Positions 28,601 to 37,900 of a stretch of DNA of 64,000 bases are shown one piece after another. The stretch covers positions 18,460-82,459 of IMG/VR virus record IMGVR_UViG_3300021963_000084; one strand, given 5' to 3'. A program made the position numbers and the translations under genes. This stretch comes from a virus. Within the stretch, counting starts at the first letter, position 1. Every line of letters starts with the position of its first letter. The notes beneath the pieces were generated by a model, which saw only the letters and a list, made by a program, of their open reading frames with translations, was not told the DNA's origin and searched no databases.

Positions 28601-31600
28601 TTAATTTCTGTTGGTAGTGATGCTGAATCTGATTATGGATATGTATTTGATACTATTTCAATTTATCCATTCGGTCCTCTGAATGTTCGTGGTAATGCAA
28701 CTACCGACCTCGATACAGCTCCATCATATGTTGGTTCTGGTTCTCTGTTTATTCTTAGAGGTTCTGCTGATACTTTAGTTCCAGCAATTAAAACTGATAC
28801 CGAGACTTCACTCTTTACAATTTATGGTGATGCTGCAGTTGTATCAAGAACTGCTTATGTTGGTTCTGGTTCAGTGCTTAATATTGGAATTGGTGGAGAA
28901 AGTGCATCATACAACTATAATCAGTCTTCAACATACGCTGATGGATTTGCACAAACTTACACAACCGAAGATTTTGGTCTTATTACTGCATCTGGAATTA
29001 CAGAAAATTATGGAAGCATTACTGTAGGAAGTTCTGCGGAACTTGATTATGGAACTCTTGTAATTGGTAGTGTTGTTGTTCCTTATGGAAACTTAACCAT
29101 CAGTGGTGGAATCAGCAACTTCAAGAGAGCATTTGGATTCTCTGGTTCTGGTTCTATCAATTCTTCTGGTGCTGCAGGAGTTGTATTTGCAGAACCAACT
29201 CCACAAGTTTATGTTGATAAAGAAATTGCTCTATTTAGAGTATATGGTGATGCGACAACTGCACTTAATAGAAGACCAATTTATGTTGGTTCTGGTTCAC
29301 TCTTTAGTATCAGTGAATCTATATCTTCAGTTACTTATAATTATTCCTTCACTTCAATTGAAGAATTTAATACTCTTAATCTCGGAACAATTACAACTTC
29401 TGGAACCACTACAAATTACGGTTCCATAACGACTGGTTCTACTGGTGATATTGATTATGGTTATGTAATTATTAGAGAAACTGAATTCCCATACAGAGGA
29501 AGAGTTGACATTTCTGGTTCTGCTACTGTTCAGTTCAATAGAATTCCATCTTATGAGGGAAGTGGAACTCTATTTGAAACAGGTGGTAGTGCTCTTATCT
29601 TCAGTTTGTTTGGCAAGAAAGTTCTTGAAAGTACAGACCTTTATAATGTTTATGGTAATGCTAAAACTCATTTCGTTCCATCATACAATACTTCAGGTTC
29701 ATTTGCAACTATCAACGCTCCGCAAGATAGTGCATCTTACTCATATAATACCTCATCAATTCTTGGTTATGGAACTCTTAATCTCGGAACAATTACAACT
29801 TCTGGAACAACTGCGAATTATGGTTCTGTAACACAAGGAAGTTCTGCTGAATTTGATTATGGTTACCTAATTGATACTGATGTTGTATATCCATTTGGAA
29901 CTCTCAATGTTTATGGTTCTTCACCAAGTATCAGAATTCTTGGTGTTTCCATTCCTGCAACAGGTTCACTGTTTGCAATTGGAGGCGAAGCAGATTCTAG
30001 AGCAATTACTGTCGAAACAGATACTGAAACAACGAATCTGTTCAATGTATATGGCGAAGCAAATGTTCAGGTTGCCAGTGCATACGATCAATTCTCATCT
30101 ATTTCTTTTGGTTCTTTCTTTGGAACTGGATATATCGAAGAAAGAGCAACCTATCATTACAATACCAGTTCTAAGAATCTTTTCAGTCAATTTGATTATC
30201 AGTCAGTATCTACTTCACCTTCAATTACTGCTGATTATGGTCTCATCATCAATGAAACTAATAGTGAATTAAATTATGGATACATTAATCAAAACCAATC
30301 ACTTTATGCTTTCGGTCCATTTACTATTGGCGGAAGTGTAACAAGTTCGTTCTTACCGACTCTGAACTTTAAAGGTTCTGGAAGAATTGATATTTATGGT
30401 GCTTGCGATCTTGTTGTTATTCTCACTGCTAAGAAAGAACCAGAAAGCACTGACCTCTATGAAGTCAGTGGTTCCGCAAACGTTGCTGTCATCAAACCAG
30501 TACCACAAGAAAAAGGATATATTACTTTACTTTCTGGTGCTGCAGAATCTGTTACTTATATTTACAACGAAACTGTTGTTAATGAATTCAGTGGTATTGA
30601 CTATGGAACAATTACAGCATCTGGAACGACAATTGATTATGGTTCAGTAACAATTCCAAGTAGTAGTGGTATAGATTATGGTTCAGTCGTATTTACCACA
30701 ACAACATATCCCTACGGTTCATTCTCGTATAGTGGTTCTGCAGCAGCAGTATTTAATCTTGGACCAATTTACATTGGATCTGGTTCACTGCTTGCAACTG
30801 GTGGTGCTGCAGAAACTGTATTGTTTGCCGCAGAAACAACAGATCTATTTAAGGTATCTGGTTCTGCAAATGCTCCGTTCATTAAGTCTTATGTTGGCGA
30901 TGGTTCTCTCTTCAACATCGGTGAAAAGATTGAAGCAGCGACCTTCGCATATAATACTTATTCAGTATCAGAATTTGTTTCCCAAGATTATCAGTCAGTA
31001 TCTTCTGTTGCAGGAATCGCAAATAATTATGATTCTATTGATGACGAACCTGCACTTGCACTCAGTTATGGATTAATTACTGATGTTACCACACTGTATC
31101 CATTCGGAACATTTAATGTTTCTGGATCTGCTGCTGTTGTTGCATATCAAGTATACACACAAATTGGTACTGGTTCACTGTTTGCAACTGGTGGATCTGC
31201 AGAAACCAGACTCTTTGCAGAAGTTTCTACAGACCTCTTCAAGGTATCTGGTTCTGCAAATGCTCCATTCAGCAGACCTTATACTGGAACTGGTTCACTG
31301 TTCAAGATTGGAGATAAGATTGAGGCAGTAACTTATAGTTACAATGGTTCTTCTGAAATTCCATTCAATAATTTTGATTATGGTTTAGTTACTGCGTTTG
31401 GAATTACTGAAAATTATGGTTCTATTACAAATAACAGTGCCGTTGCAGAAGATTATGGTTCAATCACTCTGATTGACCCAATCAAACCTTATGGTGCAAT
31501 CAGATTCAATGGTTCATCTGGGGTTGTATTTGCACCAACACCTTATCAAGGTTCAGGTACACTTTTTGCTGCTGGTGGAGAAGCAGATGCAAAAGTTATT

Positions 31601-34600
31601 ATTGCATCTACAGAAACTCAACTCTTTACAATCAGTGGTGCTGCATCCAATGTTCAGAGAGGATTTGGTTACTTTGCTACTGGTTCACTCTTCAATATTG
31701 GTTCACTGGAAGAAAAAGTTGCTTATAGTTACAACACTTCTTCAAGTACTAAATTTGAAAATCTTGATTATCAATTTATTGATAATTCACCTACAATTAC
31801 AGATGATTATGGCTATATCAATAATGCTGCGGGAGATATTGACGATTACGGCAATATAGGTATTACTTCACAGCAAACACCATTTGGTATTCTTAATCTT
31901 AGTGGTGGTTCTGCCGAAGTATTCAAACCAATTCTTGCTTGGAATGGTTCAGGTAATATTAATATTAGGGGTGAAGTTCTCGTTGGATTTACTCTTAGTG
32001 GTAAGTTTAGTCCTGAAAGCACTGACCTCTTTACAATCTTTGGTACTGCTGAATCTTCTAGACCATTCGTTGCAGTAACTGGTGGTTCACTCTTTACTGT
32101 TGGAGATAGAGTAGAAAGAGCATCTTACAGCTATAATACTTCTTCAATCGTTGCATATGACACCAGAGATTATCAGTTTATCACTGCCTCTGGAATTACA
32201 ATTGATTATGGAAATATTCTTGGTACTCAAACGAATATTGAAAATTATGGTTATATTGTAAATCTTGAGTACGCTTATCCATTTGGTAAGTTCAGAATTC
32301 TTGGCGGTGAAGATGAAAGCATTATTCGCAGAAGAGCATTTGCTGGTTCTGGTTCTCTGTTTGCTATTGGAGGAGAAGGTGATGCTTACAGTAGAATTGC
32401 TGTTACTGAAACTCAACTTTTCAATATTTCTGGTTCTGCTATCGAGAAGAATACCGAAAGATATATTGGAACTGGTTCACTCTTCTCATACAATGGTCTT
32501 GTAGAATCTGTTGCTGTAAGTCCAGACGAAGAAACCACTGGTCTCTTCAGAATTTCTGGTGCTGCAATCGAGAAGAACACAGAAAGATATATTGGTTCTG
32601 GCGATGCTATTACAATCCAAACTGCGATATTCCCAGAATATCTGTACTATCGTCCAGTTCCTCGTTATGTCAATTCTGTTTATGGACCTATTGGCGGAGA
32701 GTTTTCAATCTCTGGTGCTATTTCACAGAGAGCAACAAATTCTTATGTTGGAACTGGAAGCATTTTTGCTGGTGGAACAGCAGTAGAAGTATTCCAGAAA
32801 GCATATGTTGGTTCTGGTGTAGAATTTGTTTCTGGAACTTCCAAAGAAAGATTTATGCCAGTACATATTGGTACTGGTTCACTGTTCAGTATTGGAGGAA
32901 TTTCGGAGGCAACGACAAAAGTTGTTCCATCAGAGACTCAACTCTTCAAAGTTTCTGGTGCTGCTGTCGAAACTCACACCGAAGTATACATTGGAACAGG
33001 AACAGAATTTGTATCTGGCGATTCTACTACTTCCAAGTCCAACATTCATATTGGTTCTGGTTCACTGTTTACGTTCAACAGCGGCACGGAGTCTGTTGCG
33101 GTTGTTGCAACTACAACAATTCTTTACAATATCTCTGGTCAGGCAACAGAAGCATTTGGCAGAGCAACATACGAAGGTTCAGGAAGTCTGTTTACTCAAA
33201 ACGGAATTGCTGAATCCAGAACTTATATTGCTCCTACCGAAACTTGCCTCTTCAGAGTATCCAGTGCAACAACTGAAAGTGTTACTTCTGCAAATGTTGG
33301 TTCTGGAACAGAATTTGTTTCTGGAATTTCAATCAACAGCTTTATTCCTCGTTACTTTGGTTCTGGTTCGCTGTTTGCTGTTGGCGGAGAGGGCAATGCA
33401 TATGCAAGAATTGCTTCAACCGAAACCCAACTCTTCAATGTAACTGGTTCTGCAGAAGCAAGCAGAACAAATCTTTACGTTGGTTCTGGTTCGCTCTTTG
33501 CAATCAACAGCGGCACCGAATCTGCTGCAGTTGTACCATTAACAACTGGTCTCTACAATATCAATGGTCAAGCAACAGAATCAAGAACGCAAACGCAAAT
33601 TGGTTCTGGTTCTCTGTTCGCTGTTGGTGGTGCATCAGTTGTATTCAGCGATGTTGCAACAACCGAAACTCAACTCTTCAGAATTTCTGGTGCTGCAACA
33701 GAAGCACATACAGAATTCTACTCAGGTTCTGGTTCCGAGTTTATTTCTGGAACGGCAGCGGAAAGATATCTGCCTACTATTATTGGCACTGGTTCTCTGT
33801 TTGCATTCAACAGTGCAACAGAATCTTCAACTGTTTCTATTCCAACCGAAACTCAACTTTTCAGAGTTTCTGGTTCTGCAGATATCAGAGAATCCAATAC
33901 TTATGTTGCATTTGGAACGGAATTTATTTCTGGTTCACTTACAGAGAACAGCAGAAAATCTTATGTTGGTTCTGGTTCTCTGTTCACAATCAATAGTGCA
34001 ACCGAATCTACTTCTATTGCAGTTCAAGCAGAGACTCAACTCTTCAGAGTTTCTGGTTCCGCTCTGGAAAAAGATTCAGCATCCTATGTTGGTTCTGGTT
34101 CCGTTACTCTTGCAGCGGGCGCAGCAGAAATCAAAACTTCTGTTCCTACAATCGAAACTCAACTGTTCAGAGTTTCTGGTTTTGCAACCGAGAGACATAC
34201 AGAATCTTATGTTGGAACTGGAACAGAATTTGTTTATGGTGGAGTTCAGGATTCTTCTACTGCAATTTATGTTGGTACTGGAACACTCAGAACAGTTTCT
34301 GGTGCAGCAGAATCCACAACAATTTCGATTCCAAACGAAACTCAACTCTTCAGAGTTTCTGGATTTGCTACTACTGCATACAACGCAGTATTTACAAATA
34401 TTGGTTCTGGTCAAGAAACAATTTCTGGTTCTGCAACAGAAAAGAATGCAGAAAACTATGTTGGCAAAGGTTCACTCTTTACCTTCAATTCAGCATCAAT
34501 TGCCAGCACTATTATTATTCCAATTCAGACAAATCTCTTCAGAATTTCTGGTAGAGGTGCTGATAGTTACACCAGAATTTCTGTATTTGAAGGCGGTCAA

Positions 34601-34675
34601 ATTAATATTTCTGGTCAGTCTACAGATCAAAGAGTTGAGTTTGTTCCTGCAAGAATCTTCGGAACAATAATTTAA
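25610..34675 (+). CDS. Giant 3021-residue repeat protein (probable adhesin or fibre)
   Basis: I do not recognise a family for this protein. Two repeat regions dominate. From ~25700 to ~32300 there are about 17 copies of a ~133-residue unit. Each has a 'Y-x-YNTSS' strand, a triplet such as 'DYGSITASGTTVNYGLV' plus 'DYGYV', a 'YPFGTL' strand and a 'GSGSLF-x-x-GG' strand. From ~32300 to ~34640 the units shorten to ~61 residues with 'ETQLFRVSGSA' and 'YVGSGSLFTIN'. Composition is rich in Gly, Ser, Thr, Tyr and Phe, nearly free of Cys, with no signal peptide or membrane segment. Regular spacing suggests an extended beta-solenoid or fibrous protein. Its place among fibre genes and the Mtd-N-like gene makes a host- or surface-binding virion protein the best guess. 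The N-terminus has no known attachment domain. Confidence 0.75.
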   Translation: MTAYTYNATSNEGMGVSSSGSAAPTIVYSYTTATEDLVVYNDYLSVSQVHNVSIDFGSIVSPGDVAFDYKYITPDFNDQNKVKTYGGSSNVLATKVFNGEGLIKVGEYVPPVFIWIGSGTLFEMGGDITRMVAPGITGPPIVSSTTRIYTGSGSVEYNINSSKSRNYTYDFGVSFDDTSFITRNYGLLESPHSTAFDYGSIDSFSSLAYEDYRYIDYIPVFGKLSIQGFANPLSKVFTETSSGTLFEVGSVTESILYQEQSDTNTSLFRVFGSATIDKNLLPTIRSYTGFANLFNIGTKTESATYNYNSSSIVGYAEIDYQSITTSGTTSNYGSIIDEVSNQYDYGSIVNVGIAKPYGSAFVTGFIVNKNTKTFVGSGDISNINGSAQAVSYNTPEETLLFNISGGYSSAYLVKTYIASGDVKTVISSENRNTYNYDINAVSLYNSQDFGAITASGTTANYGSVAVGSSAEKNYGYVIDNDFVYPFGTLTLSGNFSPKLRNSFFGSGGASVYGDATVVFAEPTPQVYKDTETALFNVFGAATTVFQRGAIYSGSGSLFNIGGSTSSRTWSYTFGSIVEFESENYGFITASGTTVNYGLVSVDSDAESDYGYVFNRQTEYPYRGLTTLQGQSTTIFNLGPSVIGSGSLFAINGAADTSAFVGNVFDSTDLFRVTGDAIALRSPKYDASGAYKALSGSTNTTTYSYNFSATQSYTEGDYGSITASGTTINYGLVSEGSSVGFDYGYVIDNKILKSPFGSIFISGAFSNLKLTDAYAGSGTINVSGNAALVFVEPSPQIYVDKDPVLFFVTGNANVEFYRRPSFIGTGRISTLNGSASSRVFTYSEQSINPYSTTNYGFITASGTTVNYGLIINSSDSEFTYGFVVERGIQYPYGTLQLSSESTSAKTKTAVGEGSFFTIKGSAESTTFVDKSVESTELFTLSGASTNNVAFKEFGSGSIKTILGTSDSATYHYNTSSVNLFNTTDFGSITASGTTVNYGLISVGSDAESDYGYVFDTISIYPFGPLNVRGNATTDLDTAPSYVGSGSLFILRGSADTLVPAIKTDTETSLFTIYGDAAVVSRTAYVGSGSVLNIGIGGESASYNYNQSSTYADGFAQTYTTEDFGLITASGITENYGSITVGSSAELDYGTLVIGSVVVPYGNLTISGGISNFKRAFGFSGSGSINSSGAAGVVFAEPTPQVYVDKEIALFRVYGDATTALNRRPIYVGSGSLFSISESISSVTYNYSFTSIEEFNTLNLGTITTSGTTTNYGSITTGSTGDIDYGYVIIRETEFPYRGRVDISGSATVQFNRIPSYEGSGTLFETGGSALIFSLFGKKVLESTDLYNVYGNAKTHFVPSYNTSGSFATINAPQDSASYSYNTSSILGYGTLNLGTITTSGTTANYGSVTQGSSAEFDYGYLIDTDVVYPFGTLNVYGSSPSIRILGVSIPATGSLFAIGGEADSRAITVETDTETTNLFNVYGEANVQVASAYDQFSSISFGSFFGTGYIEERATYHYNTSSKNLFSQFDYQSVSTSPSITADYGLIINETNSELNYGYINQNQSLYAFGPFTIGGSVTSSFLPTLNFKGSGRIDIYGACDLVVILTAKKEPESTDLYEVSGSANVAVIKPVPQEKGYITLLSGAAESVTYIYNETVVNEFSGIDYGTITASGTTIDYGSVTIPSSSGIDYGSVVFTTTTYPYGSFSYSGSAAAVFNLGPIYIGSGSLLATGGAAETVLFAAETTDLFKVSGSANAPFIKSYVGDGSLFNIGEKIEAATFAYNTYSVSEFVSQDYQSVSSVAGIANNYDSIDDEPALALSYGLITDVTTLYPFGTFNVSGSAAVVAYQVYTQIGTGSLFATGGSAETRLFAEVSTDLFKVSGSANAPFSRPYTGTGSLFKIGDKIEAVTYSYNGSSEIPFNNFDYGLVTAFGITENYGSITNNSAVAEDYGSITLIDPIKPYGAIRFNGSSGVVFAPTPYQGSGTLFAAGGEADAKVIIASTETQLFTISGAASNVQRGFGYFATGSLFNIGSLEEKVAYSYNTSSSTKFENLDYQFIDNSPTITDDYGYINNAAGDIDDYGNIGITSQQTPFGILNLSGGSAEVFKPILAWNGSGNINIRGEVLVGFTLSGKFSPESTDLFTIFGTAESSRPFVAVTGGSLFTVGDRVERASYSYNTSSIVAYDTRDYQFITASGITIDYGNILGTQTNIENYGYIVNLEYAYPFGKFRILGGEDESIIRRRAFAGSGSLFAIGGEGDAYSRIAVTETQLFNISGSAIEKNTERYIGTGSLFSYNGLVESVAVSPDEETTGLFRISGAAIEKNTERYIGSGDAITIQTAIFPEYLYYRPVPRYVNSVYGPIGGEFSISGAISQRATNSYVGTGSIFAGGTAVEVFQKAYVGSGVEFVSGTSKERFMPVHIGTGSLFSIGGISEATTKVVPSETQLFKVSGAAVETHTEVYIGTGTEFVSGDSTTSKSNIHIGSGSLFTFNSGTESVAVVATTTILYNISGQATEAFGRATYEGSGSLFTQNGIAESRTYIAPTETCLFRVSSATTESVTSANVGSGTEFVSGISINSFIPRYFGSGSLFAVGGEGNAYARIASTETQLFNVTGSAEASRTNLYVGSGSLFAINSGTESAAVVPLTTGLYNINGQATESRTQTQIGSGSLFAVGGASVVFSDVATTETQLFRISGAATEAHTEFYSGSGSEFISGTAAERYLPTIIGTGSLFAFNSATESSTVSIPTETQLFRVSGSADIRESNTYVAFGTEFISGSLTENSRKSYVGSGSLFTINSATESTSIAVQAETQLFRVSGSALEKDSASYVGSGSVTLAAGAAEIKTSVPTIETQLFRVSGFATERHTESYVGTGTEFVYGGVQDSSTAIYVGTGTLRTVSGAAESTTISIPNETQLFRVSGFATTAYNAVFTNIGSGQETISGSATEKNAENYVGKGSLFTFNSASIASTIIIPIQTNLFRISGRGADSYTRISVFEGGQINISGQSTDQRVEFVPARIFGTII
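25700..32300 (+). repeat. ~400-bp (133-residue) coding tandem repeats, about 17 copies
   Basis: The triplet strand occurs near 26563, 26950, 27350, 27757, 28165, 28557, 28970, 29380, 29780, 30195, 30600, 30985, 31378, 31768 and 32168. Spacing is always 385-415 bp. Two more divergent copies lie near 25764 and 26170. Copies share protein strongly and DNA moderately, so they are older duplications kept in register. Confidence 0.85.
32300..34640 (+). repeat. Shorter ~61-residue coding repeats, about 14 copies
   Basis: ETQLF-type strands recur near 32402, 32533, 32934, 33113, 33239, 33421, 33545, 33662, 33845, 34028, 34152, 34334 and 34523, often ~183 bp apart, alternating with 'GSGSLF' or 'GSGTEF' strands. 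Short DNA stretches such as GGTTCTGGTTC are reused almost unchanged, for example at ~33055, ~33360, ~33483, ~33603 and ~33968. Confidence 0.8.
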
Positions 34676-34682
34676 AATATTT

Positions 34683-34690
34683 TATAAATA
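34683..34690 (+). promoter_or_regulatory. T4-type late promoter before the 62-residue protein
   Basis: An exact TATAAATA, 8 bp after the stop of the 3021-residue gene and 24 bp before the ATG at 34715. Confidence 0.7.
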
Positions 34691-34714
34691 AAGTAGCAAC
34701 TATTCAACCGCCAG

Positions 34715-34903
34715 ATGACAACACAAGTACAATTCCGTAGAGGAACAACGGCACAACACGCCACGTTTACTGGTGCTCAAGGAGAGATTACAGTAGATAC
34801 CGACAAAAAAACAGCAATTGTACATGATGGTTCAACAGCTGGCGGAATTGAATTAGCCAGAGCGGATGGAGCGATTGCTTATTCCATCATTTTTGGATTG
34901 TGA
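34715..34903 (+). CDS. Stand-alone Mtd-N-like fibre domain (62 residues)
   Basis: The sequence 'VQFRRGTTAQHATFTGAQGE' with 'ITVDTDKKTAIVHDGSTAGG' fits the short N-terminal domain of phage tropism determinants and fibres (Mtd_N type: 'iRrGtaaew...GEigvdtdt...iGDGst'). In most phages this domain sits at the head of a much longer fibre and helps trimerise and attach it. Here it is the whole protein: the stop is clear and the next gene starts 52 bp later in another frame with its own leader. It may be a free-standing adaptor for the fibre proteins on either side. The family assignment is by pattern, so moderately sure. Confidence 0.75.
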   Translation: MTTQVQFRRGTTAQHATFTGAQGEITVDTDKKTAIVHDGSTAGGIELARADGAIAYSIIFGL

Positions 34904-34955
34904 TTTTAGATATATAGTTATAAAGTAAAAACAGCCCTCGCAGGAAATTTAAGAA

Positions 34956-37900
34956 ATGGCAAAGCAGTTATCTTATTACTACACTTTTACACCAGGCACA
35001 AACACTGTTGTAGTGAGTGGTAATGTTAACAGGAAAAGACTGTTACTGATTACCAACACCACAAGAAATGTAATCATTTATAATATGACCCAGCCATCGC
35101 TGGGTGCATCATCAATTACATATAATGATGCAACAAATGAAACTACAGTTGTACTTACATACAATTGTGGTGCTGCTGGAATGCTTTCCACAGACGTTCT
35201 TCAGATTTTCTCTGAACAAGACGCTGTAACATTCCAACCTGCAGATTGGTTAGTTGACCCTGTTAGCAAATTGCGTGTATCGCAACCTAACACTTTGATT
35301 GATACAGACTTTGAATATGGTCTTCAGTCAACCAAGTGGGAATCTCTGGAAAGAGTAAACAACATTCCAAGTTTCTATTCTTCCACAAACGACACTCCAC
35401 TTAGCAACATTACGAGTGTAACTACAAATGGCGGCAAGGAAGTTACGGTAACTACTTCTTCTGCTCACGGTCTGACCACTGGTACTCCAATTGATATTCG
35501 TGGTCTGAACTCAATCACTGCCGAGGGCACATATCTTATCCGTAAGACAACTGATTATCAATTCACCTTTGAGGTATCTGCTGTTCAGGGTGGTACTCCT
35601 TCTATACCTATTTCAATTTTAACACCTTATACTAATGTAATTGTTGGTCGTTTCTATGTCAACTCTTCACTGAATCTTGACAATAGCACAACAAACGAAG
35701 ATGGTCCTATTGCAACTGATTCTGTATCACCATCTAGTACATTAACCGCAACAACTTCGTATGACCACGGTTTTGTTGCTAATGCACCTTTTTATATCAC
35801 AAACAGCCTTGGTAATACTTCGGTAAACTTTGACCCCGCAGCGTTCTCGATCGGTGGTAATATTGAAGATAGAACTGCTTTCGACTTTGATACAGGTTTC
35901 TTTAACCCATATGAACCAGTACACGATGGTTGCACACTCAGAAGAATTCCTGCAACTCAACTTGATAACCGTTCAACAACCGCTGTAGTAACTGGTTCAA
36001 TTTCTGGTACTACTCTTAACGTTTCTGGTGTAACTTCAGGTACTCTTGTAATTGGACAAACAATTACTGGTGCTGGTGTATCACCAAACACTGTAATTAC
36101 TGCTCTTGGTACTGGGTCAGGTGGAACTGGTAGTTATACTGTTAATATTACTCAAACTGTATCTGCTGGTACTACTTTAACTGCAGCATTCCCAACTTCT
36201 GGTTTTATTACAATTCCTAATCATGGACTTGTAACTGGTGATGCAATTTGCTACATCGGTACAACTGGATCACAAAGTCCTCAAATTGCTGCTGTTACCG
36301 CTGGATACTTCCAGGTTTCTTCAGGTAATATTCCAACATATAATAATGGTCCTACAACGCCTGGTCAGAGCACAGACCTCTCCAGTTGGATGTATGCCGT
36401 TGTAATCGATAAGGATACCATTAGAGTAGCAACCAACCCTAAGGATGCTTATGATAGAACTAACCTGATTGTATTCACATCTTTTGGTGATTCTCCTAAC
36501 AATGATCTGTTCTTTGGTCTGATGGCTAAGAGAGGATTTGAAATTCAATCTTCAATCCTAAACGTTCAAACTATTGCTGGTTCTTCTGAAGTAAAAGTAA
36601 ATCTTGTTTCTGGTGCAACTTGCAGAAGTGTTGGCATTTACCCAGAAATGCAGGTAACACTTTCCGACACTGGCGTAAGTGCTATGGATGGTGTTTATGT
36701 AGTCAAGGAAAACCCAGTTACTGTAAACTTTGCAAATGAGATTTTCCAAGAGAATGACACTCATTTCATTATGGAAGGTCCTACAAATGCATCCGCAGCA
36801 CTTGTAACTCAGGCAGCTACTGCTACCTACACCTTATCAGCAACTGCTGCTGCAACTAATGTATTCCTGACACAAAATCTTCTTGAGAGAACTGTAACAC
36901 CAGCAAGCATCGTAACTGTTTCTGGTTCTACTGTAACAATTAGCGGTGTATCTAATCTTGGTGATGGTGCATCTCCTTATAGAGTTGGATCCACTGTAAG
37001 ATTTACAGCTCTCGGTGGTGTAATCACTGGTGCTACTGCGTATACTGATTATTATATCACTGCAGCAACTGCTATTGTTAATGGTGTATCGACACTGACA
37101 CTTTCTTCAACTCATCCAACAGTTGCTAACACAGCACTGACTCTTGCAACTACTGCAACAACTATTGCTACTTGCACGGGTTCGATTTCAGGTACTACTC
37201 TGACTGTAAGCGTAGCTCCAACTGGTGGTACTTTACAAATTGGTCAAGTAATTACTGGAACTGGTATTGCTCCTGGTACTACAATTGTAGGTTTTGGTAC
37301 TGGTAATGGTAGCAACACTGGTACTTACTATGTAAGTATTTCGCAAACAGTATCTTCTACTTCAATTACTGCATCAGTATTCTTGAAAGTTTACACTAGT
37401 GGTATTCGTACTCAGATTCACGCTGGTGCGCTTTCTTGGATGAACCACACCAGAATGTCGATACATGATTGGGGTTCAATCACTGCTAAGATGTTTACTC
37501 GTGAGTGCATCTCAAACAGTGGTTCGCAAATTTTCCTCAAGAATCACGGTCTGTTAAATGGTCAACCTCTGATGTATGTCGGTGGTGGTAACGGTTGGGC
37601 AATTAATAGTGGTACTCCATTCTTCTTCCAAGAATCTGCAAACCAGTCACCAATATACTTCGTTGAAACAGTTGACCGTGATAATATCAGAATTTGGACT
37701 TCTGAACCTGATGGTGTTGTAGGTGCTTATGGTGGTTATACAAATAACGCATCTTCAATTTCTGGTAACCAGCAAGTTACTCTGAGTCCAACAGGTTCAC
37801 CAAGCGTTCTGCCTGTAACTCACGCTGGTGGTGTATATCAACTGCACCCTGGATTTGTAGTTGCAAACTTCACTTCAGTTGCCAATACTCAAGGTCAAGG

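Noticed and set aside
25700-34640. CRISPR array or non-coding tandem repeats
   Set aside because: The repeats are in-frame protein units with diverged DNA and no unique spacers of constant size.
33564-34670. A long + strand open frame (368 codons) in another frame of the 3021-residue gene, with similar ones throughout 26.4-34.7 kb
   Set aside because: It reads as Leu/Gln/Val-rich low-complexity sequence produced by shifting the repeated Ser-Gly-Thr codons; no start signals or family motifs. The in-frame repeat protein explains the region fully.
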